This document shows, piece by piece, positions 54,520 to 63,218 of a stretch of 64,000 nucleotides of DNA (position 1 is its first letter; every line of letters begins with the position of its first letter). The notes under the pieces are model-generated. The model was not told the DNA's origin. It was given only the letters and a program-made list of their open reading frames with translations, and did no database searches. This DNA is from Methanobacteriota archaeon (GTDB lineage: Archaea; Thermoplasmatota; Poseidoniia; Poseidoniales; Poseidoniaceae): NCBI GenBank assembly GCA_002722135.1, contig PBKJ01000008.1:27807-91806 (forward strand). Reading direction: 5' to 3'. The position numbers and the translations under genes are program-made.

Positions 54520-55364
54520 CCCCACTCGATCTTGCAACGTCGCTTGGCGGATTGAACCTGCTCGCGTTGGCGTGCATTGTGTTCATCGGATTGCCCCACG
54601 GCGCGATGGACGGTGCACTGGCCCTTCACCTCGGATGGATGCGGCAACGCACCAAGGCAGCGGTGTTCTTGTTGGCGTACGTTGGCCTCGCTGCGGCGGT
54701 GGTGTTGGCCTGGTTCTTGGCCCCTGTCCTCACTTTCACCCTCTTTTTGGCGATCAGCCTGCTGCACTTTGGACGGGGAGACGTGGACGACGAAGATGCC
54801 AGCATGTGGCTGCTCGAAAGTTTCGCCCGAGGCGGTTTGGTGATCGCGGGCATCAGTCAGTTCCATCGTCTGGAGACCGACCTTGTCTTCCAGACCCTCG
54901 TAGGTTCGGACACCGAATTCGTATGGCTCTGTTTGGACGCCGCCTCCGTTGTTGTGGCTGCATGCATCCTGCTCGTTGTTGTCAGGACAACGGGCGACGC
55001 CCGTCGGTCCTACGTCCTCGAAACCATCGGTTTGGCCACCCTGTTTGCCGTCACGCCGCCTTTGGTCGGCTTCGCGGTGTACTTCTGCCTGGTTCATTCC
55101 GCACGGCATTTCCTGAGCATGCGGCGTATCTTCGGGGAGGCTTTGGCAGCCCTTGACATCGCCAAGCCAACGGTTGTGCTCACGCTCATTACGTGGGGGT
55201 CTGGAATCGTCGCGCTCGCCGCGCGTTCAAGCGACCTTGCACTCAGTGAGGCTGTTCTGCAGGTGGTCTTCATCGGCCTCGCGGCCTTGACCGTCCCGCA
55301 CATGATCCTGGTGGATGGCGTGGCGCCTCACATGAGCAAGAGTGAGCGCCTGCACGCCATCTGA
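54516..55364 (+). CDS. blh: Brp/Blh family beta-carotene 15,15'-dioxygenase (retinal-forming)
   Basis: IVFIGLPHGAMDGALALHL and LAISLLHFGRGD, hydrophobic; ATGA overlap with crtY. Confidence 0.9.
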   Translation: MTPLDLATSLGGLNLLALACIVFIGLPHGAMDGALALHLGWMRQRTKAAVFLLAYVGLAAAVVLAWFLAPVLTFTLFLAISLLHFGRGDVDDEDASMWLLESFARGGLVIAGISQFHRLETDLVFQTLVGSDTEFVWLCLDAASVVVAACILLVVVRTTGDARRSYVLETIGLATLFAVTPPLVGFAVYFCLVHSARHFLSMRRIFGEALAALDIAKPTVVLTLITWGSGIVALAARSSDLALSEAVLQVVFIGLAALTVPHMILVDGVAPHMSKSERLHAI

Positions 55365-55397
55365 ACGCTTCGTAGGACCAGCCTCGTTCTCGAGGTT

Positions 55398-57119
55398 CTA
55401 GGAAAACGTCGGTTCCTCTCCATCCCAGCGAACGATGTGTTTTGCGCCGGTTTTCGTTTCAATTTCAAACACAGCATCCGATGTGTGAGCCACGCGCTCA
55501 ACAAACCCTGCTGGACCCCACCATGACAAACTCAGCACCCGATCAACCTCAAACTCATGCACCACAACAGGAGCGGGGGTGCGTTGACGGTGTCCTTTGG
55601 TCACCCACCCTTGCGGTGAAGGCTCAAGCATCCCTGAAACAATTCTTGTCTGACACGGTTCTGAGTGCCTCCAACCCATGGACACCTGATGACCATCCGA
55701 GGAGAGCAACAGCTCTGCATGGTCACTGGCGTCCGTCAGCAGAACCCCATTTGTACCATAATTGAGGTCTAGGGCATTGGTCGGACGGATGCCGATGTCA
55801 TCCGCAAGGTGCCAGGGGATGTGCACGCTTGCTTTTTCCGGAAGAGAAATACGATCAAAAACGAAGAAGCATTCGTCCTCCAGCATCCACACTGCACGGC
55901 GTACATCGCCATCCTCTCGAGCGATACGAGCCGAAACAAGGCCGCTGGTGCGTGAGTTCTCCTCGTGTCCCTCTGCCATTTGTTTCGAATTTTTGCCGAA
56001 AAGTAGCGGGACGTTGTGCGCAGATTGGCTTACGATGTAGGAAAAACGGAATGGCTCGCCGTAGGCATACGAACCGCCTGAATCGACGACGATCTTCCGA
56101 CCCCCGTGGATGAGTGTTGCATGCAGTGGGCTGAAATGCCCGTGAGAGGCACGGCTCGTCGGGTAAGAGAACGTGGCCACGTGTTCTCCGCGCTCCTCGC
56201 CACCTCGAAGGACTGCGAGGCCTGTCTGAGGGAAGTTGTAGGTCCCGTTTGGACGCACCGCCGTAGGTCGATGCATCGGTTTGATTTCAAAACCGTACGT
56301 GGTATCACCCAACGCAGGCACGCATCCTGCTGCTGTCGAAATCAAATGGATGAAGGATGTCATGCGATCCATCATTTCATTCAGCGGCCCACCATCGATT
56401 CCTTCGTCATGGGAAAGGACCTGTTGCAGAGGGACCAGTTCATCCAAAACAAATTGATGGTAAAAGAGGGACTGCTCGACTGAAAATCCAGAATCCGTAT
56501 GGAGCATCGATTCCATCGAGGCCTGGAGGTACCGTTGCGTCAGATCCTCGTGTGGCGTACCGGCCATCACATCAGGGCACGCAATGCGTACGTTCACGAG
56601 CGATGCGATGTGAAAAATTGCATGATTTGTAGGGATCCAGTGTCCGTTTTCGAAAAATCCGTTCACGACGTCCACATGGTGCGCAATGATTGGTTTCAAC
56701 CAAGAACCATCCAGTCCGTGTTCCTCCGACAGCGTGAGCCAAAAACACAGGTTGGCCAAGCGGTTTGATGTCGCGTGATCATCCCAAGCCATCGTCTCTG
56801 GCTGCGTTCGAGCCTCATTGAAGCCCCACCAATCACGAATGATGTCCAATCCCCGGTGAAGGTCGTCCATGCATCCATTCATCTGTGCAGAATAGCGTAT
56901 GGCATGCAACCAATCCAGACTATGAAGGTACAAACGCCATGACTTGGAAGAAATTGGGTCCATGGTCCAATCGATGCTAGACACGTCAAATCCAGTTGGC
57001 TTGAAGGCCTTGGTGATCTGAATCTTCCCGCTCTCGAGCAGATCAAGGGCGCCCTGTCGGTAATGGAATGACGTGGCATGGTTGGACATCCACAACCTGT
57101 TGGTAAGGCTCAGAGCCAT
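55398..57119 (-). CDS. Heparinase II/III-family protein (polysaccharide lyase-like)
   Basis: SWRLYLHSLDWLHAIRYS N-terminal alpha-toroid motif; HGHFSPLHATLIHGGRKIVVDSGGSYAYGEPFRFSYIVSQSAHNVPLLFG. Confidence 0.75.
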   Translation of the reverse strand: MALSLTNRLWMSNHATSFHYRQGALDLLESGKIQITKAFKPTGFDVSSIDWTMDPISSKSWRLYLHSLDWLHAIRYSAQMNGCMDDLHRGLDIIRDWWGFNEARTQPETMAWDDHATSNRLANLCFWLTLSEEHGLDGSWLKPIIAHHVDVVNGFFENGHWIPTNHAIFHIASLVNVRIACPDVMAGTPHEDLTQRYLQASMESMLHTDSGFSVEQSLFYHQFVLDELVPLQQVLSHDEGIDGGPLNEMMDRMTSFIHLISTAAGCVPALGDTTYGFEIKPMHRPTAVRPNGTYNFPQTGLAVLRGGEERGEHVATFSYPTSRASHGHFSPLHATLIHGGRKIVVDSGGSYAYGEPFRFSYIVSQSAHNVPLLFGKNSKQMAEGHEENSRTSGLVSARIAREDGDVRRAVWMLEDECFFVFDRISLPEKASVHIPWHLADDIGIRPTNALDLNYGTNGVLLTDASDHAELLLSSDGHQVSMGWRHSEPCQTRIVSGMLEPSPQGWVTKGHRQRTPAPVVVHEFEVDRVLSLSWWGPAGFVERVAHTSDAVFEIETKTGAKHIVRWDGEEPTFS

Positions 57120-57148
57120 GCCCCATCACCAAAGCGGCGCGAGTGGTA

Positions 57149-57469
57149 TCACTCGGGGAGAGGTCCGAGGGTGAAGTCACCCTCTTCATTGAGGATGATG
57201 GGCTGCCCTTCCGTCCATTCGGGGCAGTGTTCAGCGACCCAGTTGCGGGTGGCCCATTCGCAAATGTCGTAGCCGCCAGAGAGGATTCCCGAGCGCTTGA
57301 TGTAACCGACCTTGACGATGTCTTTGTCCTTCGAGAGCACGTTGCCAAGCTGTTGGCTGGTGGTGCCGTGACGCATGGTGCTGTTGATGTGTTCCAGGAT
57401 TTCCGCGGTGTTGCGTGGGCGGTCGCCTAGGAACTTCTTGATCTTCTCTCGGATGCGGACGGTCTTCAT
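57149..57469 (-). CDS. Small winged-helix-like protein, unknown function
   Basis: MKTVRIREKIKKFLGDRPRNTAEILEHINSTMRHGTTSQQLGNVLSKDKDIVKVGY resembles wHTH helix-turn-helix plus wing. Confidence 0.6.
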   Translation of the reverse strand: MKTVRIREKIKKFLGDRPRNTAEILEHINSTMRHGTTSQQLGNVLSKDKDIVKVGYIKRSGILSGGYDICEWATRNWVAEHCPEWTEGQPIILNEEGDFTLGPLPE

Positions 57470-57646
57470 GCTCTCAGTCTCCACGGCCCCGGTCATCCGA
57501 GGCCTTGGCTCACAGGGACGCGGACGCCTATATCATATTAGCGACTGAAGTGGTTCCATTGTTACACGGAACTACGCATTCTGATGGACGAAAGGGAGGT
57601 CTCTCCGTTCAAAAATGCACGACCCGATGGTTCTCCATTGGAAATA

Positions 57647-57663
57647 TGTAACATCTTGTAACA
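57647..57663 (+). promoter_or_regulatory. Tandem TGTAACA elements spaced 10 bp, upstream of the 57727 gene
   Basis: TGTAACAtctTGTAACA; an inverted copy TGTTACA at 57560-57566. Confidence 0.4.
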
Positions 57664-57726
57664 AAATCAGGAGTTAGAGGTTGTCTTCATTAATCACCCC
57701 CTAGTCTCAGGGATTGGAGCAGACAC

Positions 57727-60105
57727 ATGGCAACTTCACGCATCCGCAGCGGGTATCAACGCAGGATCCTCGACGAACTGCTCGATGGGCCTGCAACCGT
57801 GACGGCGCTCGCGGCACGGTTGAGCCTCGCAACGTCGCACACGTCCTCCACCCTCCGCACCTTGCGGCAGCAAGGACTCGTCACGCGCGATGAGCGTGAG
57901 GGTGTACGTGGAGCACCCCACCACCTCAGCCCCCAGGGGCTGATTCGCCTGCAAGAGGACGCCCTTGAGCGCCTGCGGGACGCCACGAGGGCATCGCGAC
58001 CAGAAGGGACCAACGTCCTCTTGACGCGCGATGGGCCTCTGGTGGTGCTTGCTTACGGAGAACGCATCCCTTCAGACCTGATTTGGTTGCCTCCACGCCG
58101 CTTGAGCGTCGAGGGGGCGCCACTGCTGTCTTCCAGTGGAAACGCACGGGGGGGCGCGTGGTGTGCGGTGCGTAGCGCACCGCAGTGGTTCGACCTGGAC
58201 ACCTTGGAGCCATGTGACCCGCCACCCCCAGAAATGCCCCTCAGCGACATTCGCACATGGACACAAGATGGGCGGAAGTTGGCTTTGGTTCGAGCCCGGG
58301 TGATGAGCGGGCAAGACCGATGGACGATGCCGCCGGGGACATGGTTCGAGACCGAAGGAGCAGACGAGAGCCCACCTGCGGCCCTGAACCGAAGTGGAGT
58401 GGACCTTGGCACGGTCCAAGGCACGGAGGTGCCTTGCAGGCCTTCAACACCCATCCTTGGGCAGGTTGGCGAGGCCTGGCGGCGTGAATCGTTGCTGGGT
58501 GGACAAAAAGGCCTGATCGTTCTACGGTCCTCCCGCCCAGACGCAATTGCAGAGCGTCCAGTGTCCCTGCTCCATCTTTGGATGCGCCACAGGCACCCGC
58601 GTTTGCGAGGCGCCGAATTGGACCGCCGGACACAGAGGTTGCTCGAACGCCTGCGGGGCGACCGTCGCGGACGTCCGAGTGCTGTGGCTCACGCTGCGCT
58701 GGCGGCTTTTGGACCGAGCACGTGGGTCGAACACGAGACCACCTTCCACGAACTGGCCCGATCCAACGAGGAAGGGGCACGCGCGATCTGGGAATGGGCG
58801 CTTGAACATGCGAAGGGGGCCGTCCAGGGCGAATGGACCCTTGGCGCCACCCACAAGAAACTCCTCAAACGGGTTATCGCGGACGGGCGATGCCAGCTTC
58901 TGCTCGCCGGTGATGCGCGCTTGCGTGAGCACAAACAAGGCACGTGGCTGGTGGACATCAAGGGCGAACGCTGGGTTCACCTGAACGAAGTCACGCGGCT
59001 CCGACTGACCAGAGATCATCAGCAGTCTCCAAGTCAAGCAATGTGGCAACAGCCCATACCGGCCTCGGCTGCCTCGTTGTTGGCACATGAACGCGCAGCA
59101 GTCGACGAGACTACTGCACGAAACACGACGGCCATGGAGCGAGAACTGAGACGCGCGCTTTCGGCGTGGCCTGATGGAGACGACAATCTCGCAGACACGC
59201 TTGAGCACGAACACCCGCTTGCAGCATGGATTGCGTCAAGCGAGAAGGAACGCGGACGCCGGTGGCGCCGCATCGGTGATCGTGTCCCGGACGCATGGGT
59301 GGGCTTACACGCCCCACAGAACGCCTCGGATGAATGGCTGAGCGAGGCTGCGAATCGAGCAGCGTTTGAGGAACGGGAAGCGTACGCGCTGGAACTCGCC
59401 CGTCGCTACGAACAGCAACCACGCCCTCGTCCCACAGCGCCTCTTCTTCAGCCTGTTGCGAGCACAGCGCGGTTGTTGACCTTGCGTGAAGGGCAGGTCC
59501 CTGACGCCTCCGACGTGACCACATGGACCGCCGACCCCTTGCATTTTTCAGCCGTGCTTCCAAGGGTATGGGATGCCCTCGAACCTACGCCAACGGACCT
59601 CCCCAACGCACCACTGCTGACGTGGCATACATGGATCACTGCACCAAACGCACCCCCAAGCATCGACGCCATCATCAGGAGGTGTGAGGACCTCCCGTGC
59701 GAATGGTGGGCGCCTTGGTTACCGGAGTGGCTCCCCTACCTGCTTGCTTCGGCACGCGGGCGACGATGGTTGTCGGACTGCAACATCGTGTGGCCCGTGG
59801 TGGTCGCCGCCATGGACAGCGATGGCCCTCCGGGCCTCGCTCCGCCAACACCAGCCTTGAGTTTCGAAGGGCGTGACCTTTCAGACGTGCATCTGGTCGA
59901 AGAAAGACAGAGCACAGCGGCCCTCTTTGATGTGGCTGAGGGCGTCATGGCCGCACAAGAAGGGCGACCAACGCCGGTTGGCCGAACCCACCCAGAGGCA
60001 TGTTGGCTGGTCTCGCCCCCACACACATGGCCGACGTTCGTCGGTTTAGGCCTTCCAGACGGGCCTGTAGGGATGGCGTTGAGCAAGCGACGTCTTGATA
60101 GGTGA
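57727..60105 (+). CDS. Large protein (792 aa) with N-terminal MarR/ArsR-like winged helix, remainder unknown
   Basis: RRILDELLDGPATVTALAARLSLATSHTSSTLRTLRQQGLVTRDEREGVRGAPHHLSPQGLIRL; no recognised domain downstream. Confidence 0.7.
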   Translation: MATSRIRSGYQRRILDELLDGPATVTALAARLSLATSHTSSTLRTLRQQGLVTRDEREGVRGAPHHLSPQGLIRLQEDALERLRDATRASRPEGTNVLLTRDGPLVVLAYGERIPSDLIWLPPRRLSVEGAPLLSSSGNARGGAWCAVRSAPQWFDLDTLEPCDPPPPEMPLSDIRTWTQDGRKLALVRARVMSGQDRWTMPPGTWFETEGADESPPAALNRSGVDLGTVQGTEVPCRPSTPILGQVGEAWRRESLLGGQKGLIVLRSSRPDAIAERPVSLLHLWMRHRHPRLRGAELDRRTQRLLERLRGDRRGRPSAVAHAALAAFGPSTWVEHETTFHELARSNEEGARAIWEWALEHAKGAVQGEWTLGATHKKLLKRVIADGRCQLLLAGDARLREHKQGTWLVDIKGERWVHLNEVTRLRLTRDHQQSPSQAMWQQPIPASAASLLAHERAAVDETTARNTTAMERELRRALSAWPDGDDNLADTLEHEHPLAAWIASSEKERGRRWRRIGDRVPDAWVGLHAPQNASDEWLSEAANRAAFEEREAYALELARRYEQQPRPRPTAPLLQPVASTARLLTLREGQVPDASDVTTWTADPLHFSAVLPRVWDALEPTPTDLPNAPLLTWHTWITAPNAPPSIDAIIRRCEDLPCEWWAPWLPEWLPYLLASARGRRWLSDCNIVWPVVVAAMDSDGPPGLAPPTPALSFEGRDLSDVHLVEERQSTAALFDVAEGVMAAQEGRPTPVGRTHPEACWLVSPPHTWPTFVGLGLPDGPVGMALSKRRLDR

Positions 60106-60219
60106 ACCGTCAGAGGACAAATCGCCACACCTGCAACATCGGGCCGAGCCACTGTGCAAACAGGCGATGACGTTCGATACCAAGGCCGTGGCCCGCTTCG
60201 AAGACCGCTGTGACCCTCG

Positions 60220-60434
60220 GGGATGATCAGCGGAGCAACAGCGGTACCGTGATCGGACATGGGTCCTCGGACGACGAACGGATGACTCCGAGCCAACCAA
60301 CCGATTGCACAGACAACCCCTGCACATGGGTCAGGCCCCGGAGCTGTGAGGTGATGATGCGGGCCGTTCGTGCGGGGGGACAGACCCCCCCTTTCTCACC
60401 GGGTGCCGCCGATGCCCTGAAGGGCTCTGCGGCG
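60220..60434 (+). other. Hairpin-rich intergenic segment / possible structured 5' leader or ncRNA
   Basis: Successive inverted repeats: GATCA..TGATC, CTCGGA(60266-60271)/TCCGAG(60287-60292), GGGGGG-ACAGA-CCCCCC(60374-60390), CGCCG-AT-GCCC-TGAA-GGGC-TCTG-CGGCG(60407-60434). Confidence 0.4.
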
Positions 60435-60445
60435 CGCCTCGATGC

Positions 60446-61465
60446 ATGACCTCCAACGGAGGGCACACCCGATGCCTCCTTGGTGGAACCTTTGACCGAT
60501 TGCACCACGGCCACGAAGACCTCTTGCGTGCGGGATTGGAAGCTGCTTCCCATCTGGAGGTGCACGTGACCACAGACAGCATGGCCTTCGCCAAGGACCA
60601 CCGCATCCAATCGATGGAGGACCGCATGGCCGCCGTTGAGGCAGCACTGCGGAGCGTACGGGAAACGGGGTGGAGCTTGCACATGCTGGAGGACGCCTTC
60701 GGGCCCGCGCCGACGCACACCACCGCCGATGCGTTGGTGGTCAGTCCCGAAACCCGAACAGGGGGGGAGGCCATCAATCGAAAGCGCAGTGAATCAGGAC
60801 TTGCGCCCCTCGTGCTCATCGAAGTTCCCCATCGACGAAACGCCGCGGGAACCATTCTTTCCTCGACCGCCATTCGAAACGGGAGCATGGACGTCACCGG
60901 TGAAGCGTGGATCAACCCGTCGTGGCGCACCCATGTCATGGCGATGAGCCCGGATGCAGAAGCGCATCTGAAAACCCCATCTGGAACGCCATACAAGGGG
61001 CCGGAGGCAACACCTGAAGTGGCCATGGCCGCTGTCTTGGACGACCTGACCTCGCTGGATGGCCCCCTCATCGCCGTAGGGGACGTGACCGCTCGGGTCA
61101 TGCTCGAACTTGACATGGTGCCGGACCTGGCCCTTATTGACGGCCAAACGAAACGGATGGCCCTGAACGAGGACGAAACCGTCGACACGTCTCACTTCCC
61201 GGTACGAATGACGGCGTCCTCACCAGCGGGTGTCCTGACCCCGAACTTGCTCGAGCAACTTGAACGGGCCCTCCATGCGGAGGAAGCGTGCGTGATGACG
61301 GTGGACGGAGAGGAGGACATGGCGCCGTTGTACCTGCACTTGCTTGCCCCGTTGGGGACCGTTATCGTGTTTGGCATGCCGGGCTGGGGCCTGATGGTGC
61401 AGCGCACCACCCTTGCGATGAAGGCGCGGTGCAGAACCATTCTCAACGCCTTTGAGGTGAAGTGA
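60446..61465 (+). CDS. Fusion of archaeal phosphopantetheine adenylyltransferase (CoaD-like) and DUF359 GTP-dependent dephospho-CoA kinase
   Basis: N-terminal LLGGTFDRLHHGHEDLL nucleotidyltransferase motif; C-terminal AVGDVTARVMLELDMVPDLALIDGQTKR and VDGEEDMAPLYLHLLAPLGTVIVFGMPGWG typical of DUF359. Confidence 0.85.
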   Translation: MTSNGGHTRCLLGGTFDRLHHGHEDLLRAGLEAASHLEVHVTTDSMAFAKDHRIQSMEDRMAAVEAALRSVRETGWSLHMLEDAFGPAPTHTTADALVVSPETRTGGEAINRKRSESGLAPLVLIEVPHRRNAAGTILSSTAIRNGSMDVTGEAWINPSWRTHVMAMSPDAEAHLKTPSGTPYKGPEATPEVAMAAVLDDLTSLDGPLIAVGDVTARVMLELDMVPDLALIDGQTKRMALNEDETVDTSHFPVRMTASSPAGVLTPNLLEQLERALHAEEACVMTVDGEEDMAPLYLHLLAPLGTVIVFGMPGWGLMVQRTTLAMKARCRTILNAFEVK

Positions 61466-62616
61466 TGGGCGAGGATGCACCGCTTGTCACGATCACCGTT
61501 TGCGTACGCAACGGTGCGGATTGGGTCGAAGGGTGCATGCAATCCCTGCTGGAGCAAACGTGGCGGCCTTTGGAAATCGTCGCCGTCGACGACGGTTCGT
61601 CCGACGGTTCTGACGAACGCCTTCAGGCCTTTCATGACCCTGACGGAGAGGTCCCCGTGCGCGTTCTTCGACGCCCAGCCGAAGGCTTAGCGGCCGCCCG
61701 AAACGCTGCTGCTCGAGCAGCAAGAGGAACCTGGATCGCCATCACAGACATCGACGTTCGGCCCATGCCGGACTGGATTGAGGCACTGATGGCCGCGAGA
61801 AATGGTCTCGAAAACGAAGACGTCATGGCCGTCACAGGCCGCACCATATTCGAAGAGGGGGACGATCTTGTCTCTCGATTGCGCTCCATCGAAATTGAAC
61901 GGAAGTACCGAAGCCGTCCGCGGCGAACGAGCCTCGCCAACGGACCATGTTCCATGTTCAGGGCGGACGCCCTGCTCGAGGTAGGTGGTTTCGAACCCGC
62001 CTGGTACCACGCCGAAGACATGGAGGTCAGCCTCAACATGGTCGCCGCAGGAGGTACCATCGTTTACACACCTGAAGCCATGGTGCGCCACGTCCCCGAG
62101 GAAGGGCGTCAGCGCTTTGCCGCCAAGCGGCGCAGGGATGCCCGCGCCCATGTTCGTATCGCGCGTCGATGGCCACGACGGGCCAGGAAGGGCATGCGGT
62201 TCGATTTTCTTGGCACACCGCTTCTGGTCTTGGCCATGATGCCGCTCCGATTGGCGACGTGGGCGTGTTTCATTGCTGCAATTGGCCCGGCCGTGTTGTG
62301 GTGGACGCAGAACGGCACAGGCGGCACTGACGGCATTCTACCGCCTGACCCTGCGGCATCATTCGCCATCGCCTCCACCTTCTGGGTGGGCGCAGTGCTC
62401 CTTGCGGAAGCGACCATGTGGTTCAGCGCCCTTGGTGCCGTCACGCGGGAAGTCCTGTCGGACGTGCGACGCCGGAAGCGGCTCACATGGTTGATCTCGC
62501 GCGAGTCCTTCGCGCTCAGGATGCTGCTGTTGAGTTGGTCTTGGGCGCTGTGGCGTGGGCTGGTGCTCGGAGGGTGGGATGCGGTCACCGGCCGGAACGG
62601 CCACCGGCGTCGCTGA
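61462..62616 (+). CDS. Glycosyltransferase family 2, membrane-associated
   Basis: VTITVCVRNGADWVEGCMQSLLEQTWRPLEIVAVDDGSSDGS; ITDIDVRPMPDW; C-terminal TM helices. Confidence 0.88.
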   Translation: MMGEDAPLVTITVCVRNGADWVEGCMQSLLEQTWRPLEIVAVDDGSSDGSDERLQAFHDPDGEVPVRVLRRPAEGLAAARNAAARAARGTWIAITDIDVRPMPDWIEALMAARNGLENEDVMAVTGRTIFEEGDDLVSRLRSIEIERKYRSRPRRTSLANGPCSMFRADALLEVGGFEPAWYHAEDMEVSLNMVAAGGTIVYTPEAMVRHVPEEGRQRFAAKRRRDARAHVRIARRWPRRARKGMRFDFLGTPLLVLAMMPLRLATWACFIAAIGPAVLWWTQNGTGGTDGILPPDPAASFAIASTFWVGAVLLAEATMWFSALGAVTREVLSDVRRRKRLTWLISRESFALRMLLLSWSWALWRGLVLGGWDAVTGRNGHRRR

Positions 62617-63165
62617 TCACGCTTCGGATTCGCTCATCGCGAGGGCACGCAAGGCAAATCCGAAGGCCACGAGCACCGCGCTGACCGCGTACACGCCGGG
62701 GTCAAACCAGTTGGTGTGCATGATGCCACGAACCACGTAGAAGACGAGCCCAATCAAAAGGCACCAAGCCCCCACGGTGTGGCTCAAGCCATCGGAGGCC
62801 GAACCAAGGGCGCGCCAGGTGGAGTTGTCCACGAGGCTGCGGAAGAACCCAGCAACGCTCCCGTCTTCGTTGGCGATGGACCGGAAGCCGAGGGCGACAA
62901 GGCCGCCGCAGAGGGCGATGAACACAGCATCGCTGGCGACGAAGGCAGGCGCGGTGGCGTGGGCTTCGAAGGCTTCGTTCAGTCGACCCATGCTGAGCAC
63001 GCCAGCCCACGAGATGCGTTGGGTGGGATGTGCCATGCCGAGGAGGTTGAGCAGAGCAAGGAGGAGGCCCCAAGCTCCGAGGCCGACGAACCAACGGGCG
63101 GTCGAGGAGGAAGGTTCGATGACCATCTGGACCAGGCCGCGGCCTTCGCTGGACGTCTCGGTCAT
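62617..63165 (-). CDS. Membrane protein (about 4 TM), unknown function
   Basis: Hydrophobic segments GLGAWGLLLALLNLLGMA, AVFIALCGGLVALGF, VGAWCLLIGLVFYVV, YAVSAVLVAFGFALRALA. Confidence 0.6.
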   Translation of the reverse strand: MTETSSEGRGLVQMVIEPSSSTARWFVGLGAWGLLLALLNLLGMAHPTQRISWAGVLSMGRLNEAFEAHATAPAFVASDAVFIALCGGLVALGFRSIANEDGSVAGFFRSLVDNSTWRALGSASDGLSHTVGAWCLLIGLVFYVVRGIMHTNWFDPGVYAVSAVLVAFGFALRALAMSESEA

Positions 63166-63218
63166 GTCGCTCGCCACCTGCCCTCTTGTTATAACGGCGT
63201 CGCAGTCAACGACGTGGC

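Noticed and set aside
60329-60360. GGGTCAGGCCCCGGAG resembling the SRP RNA helix 8 motif
   Set aside because: Lacks the required GGAAG/GGAGCAGC asymmetric loop partner; match is too short to call SRP RNA.
60210-60449. 79-aa ORF in the coaD leader
   Set aside because: No motif, composition unlike neighbours, overlaps the hairpin-rich segment and the start of the fusion gene.
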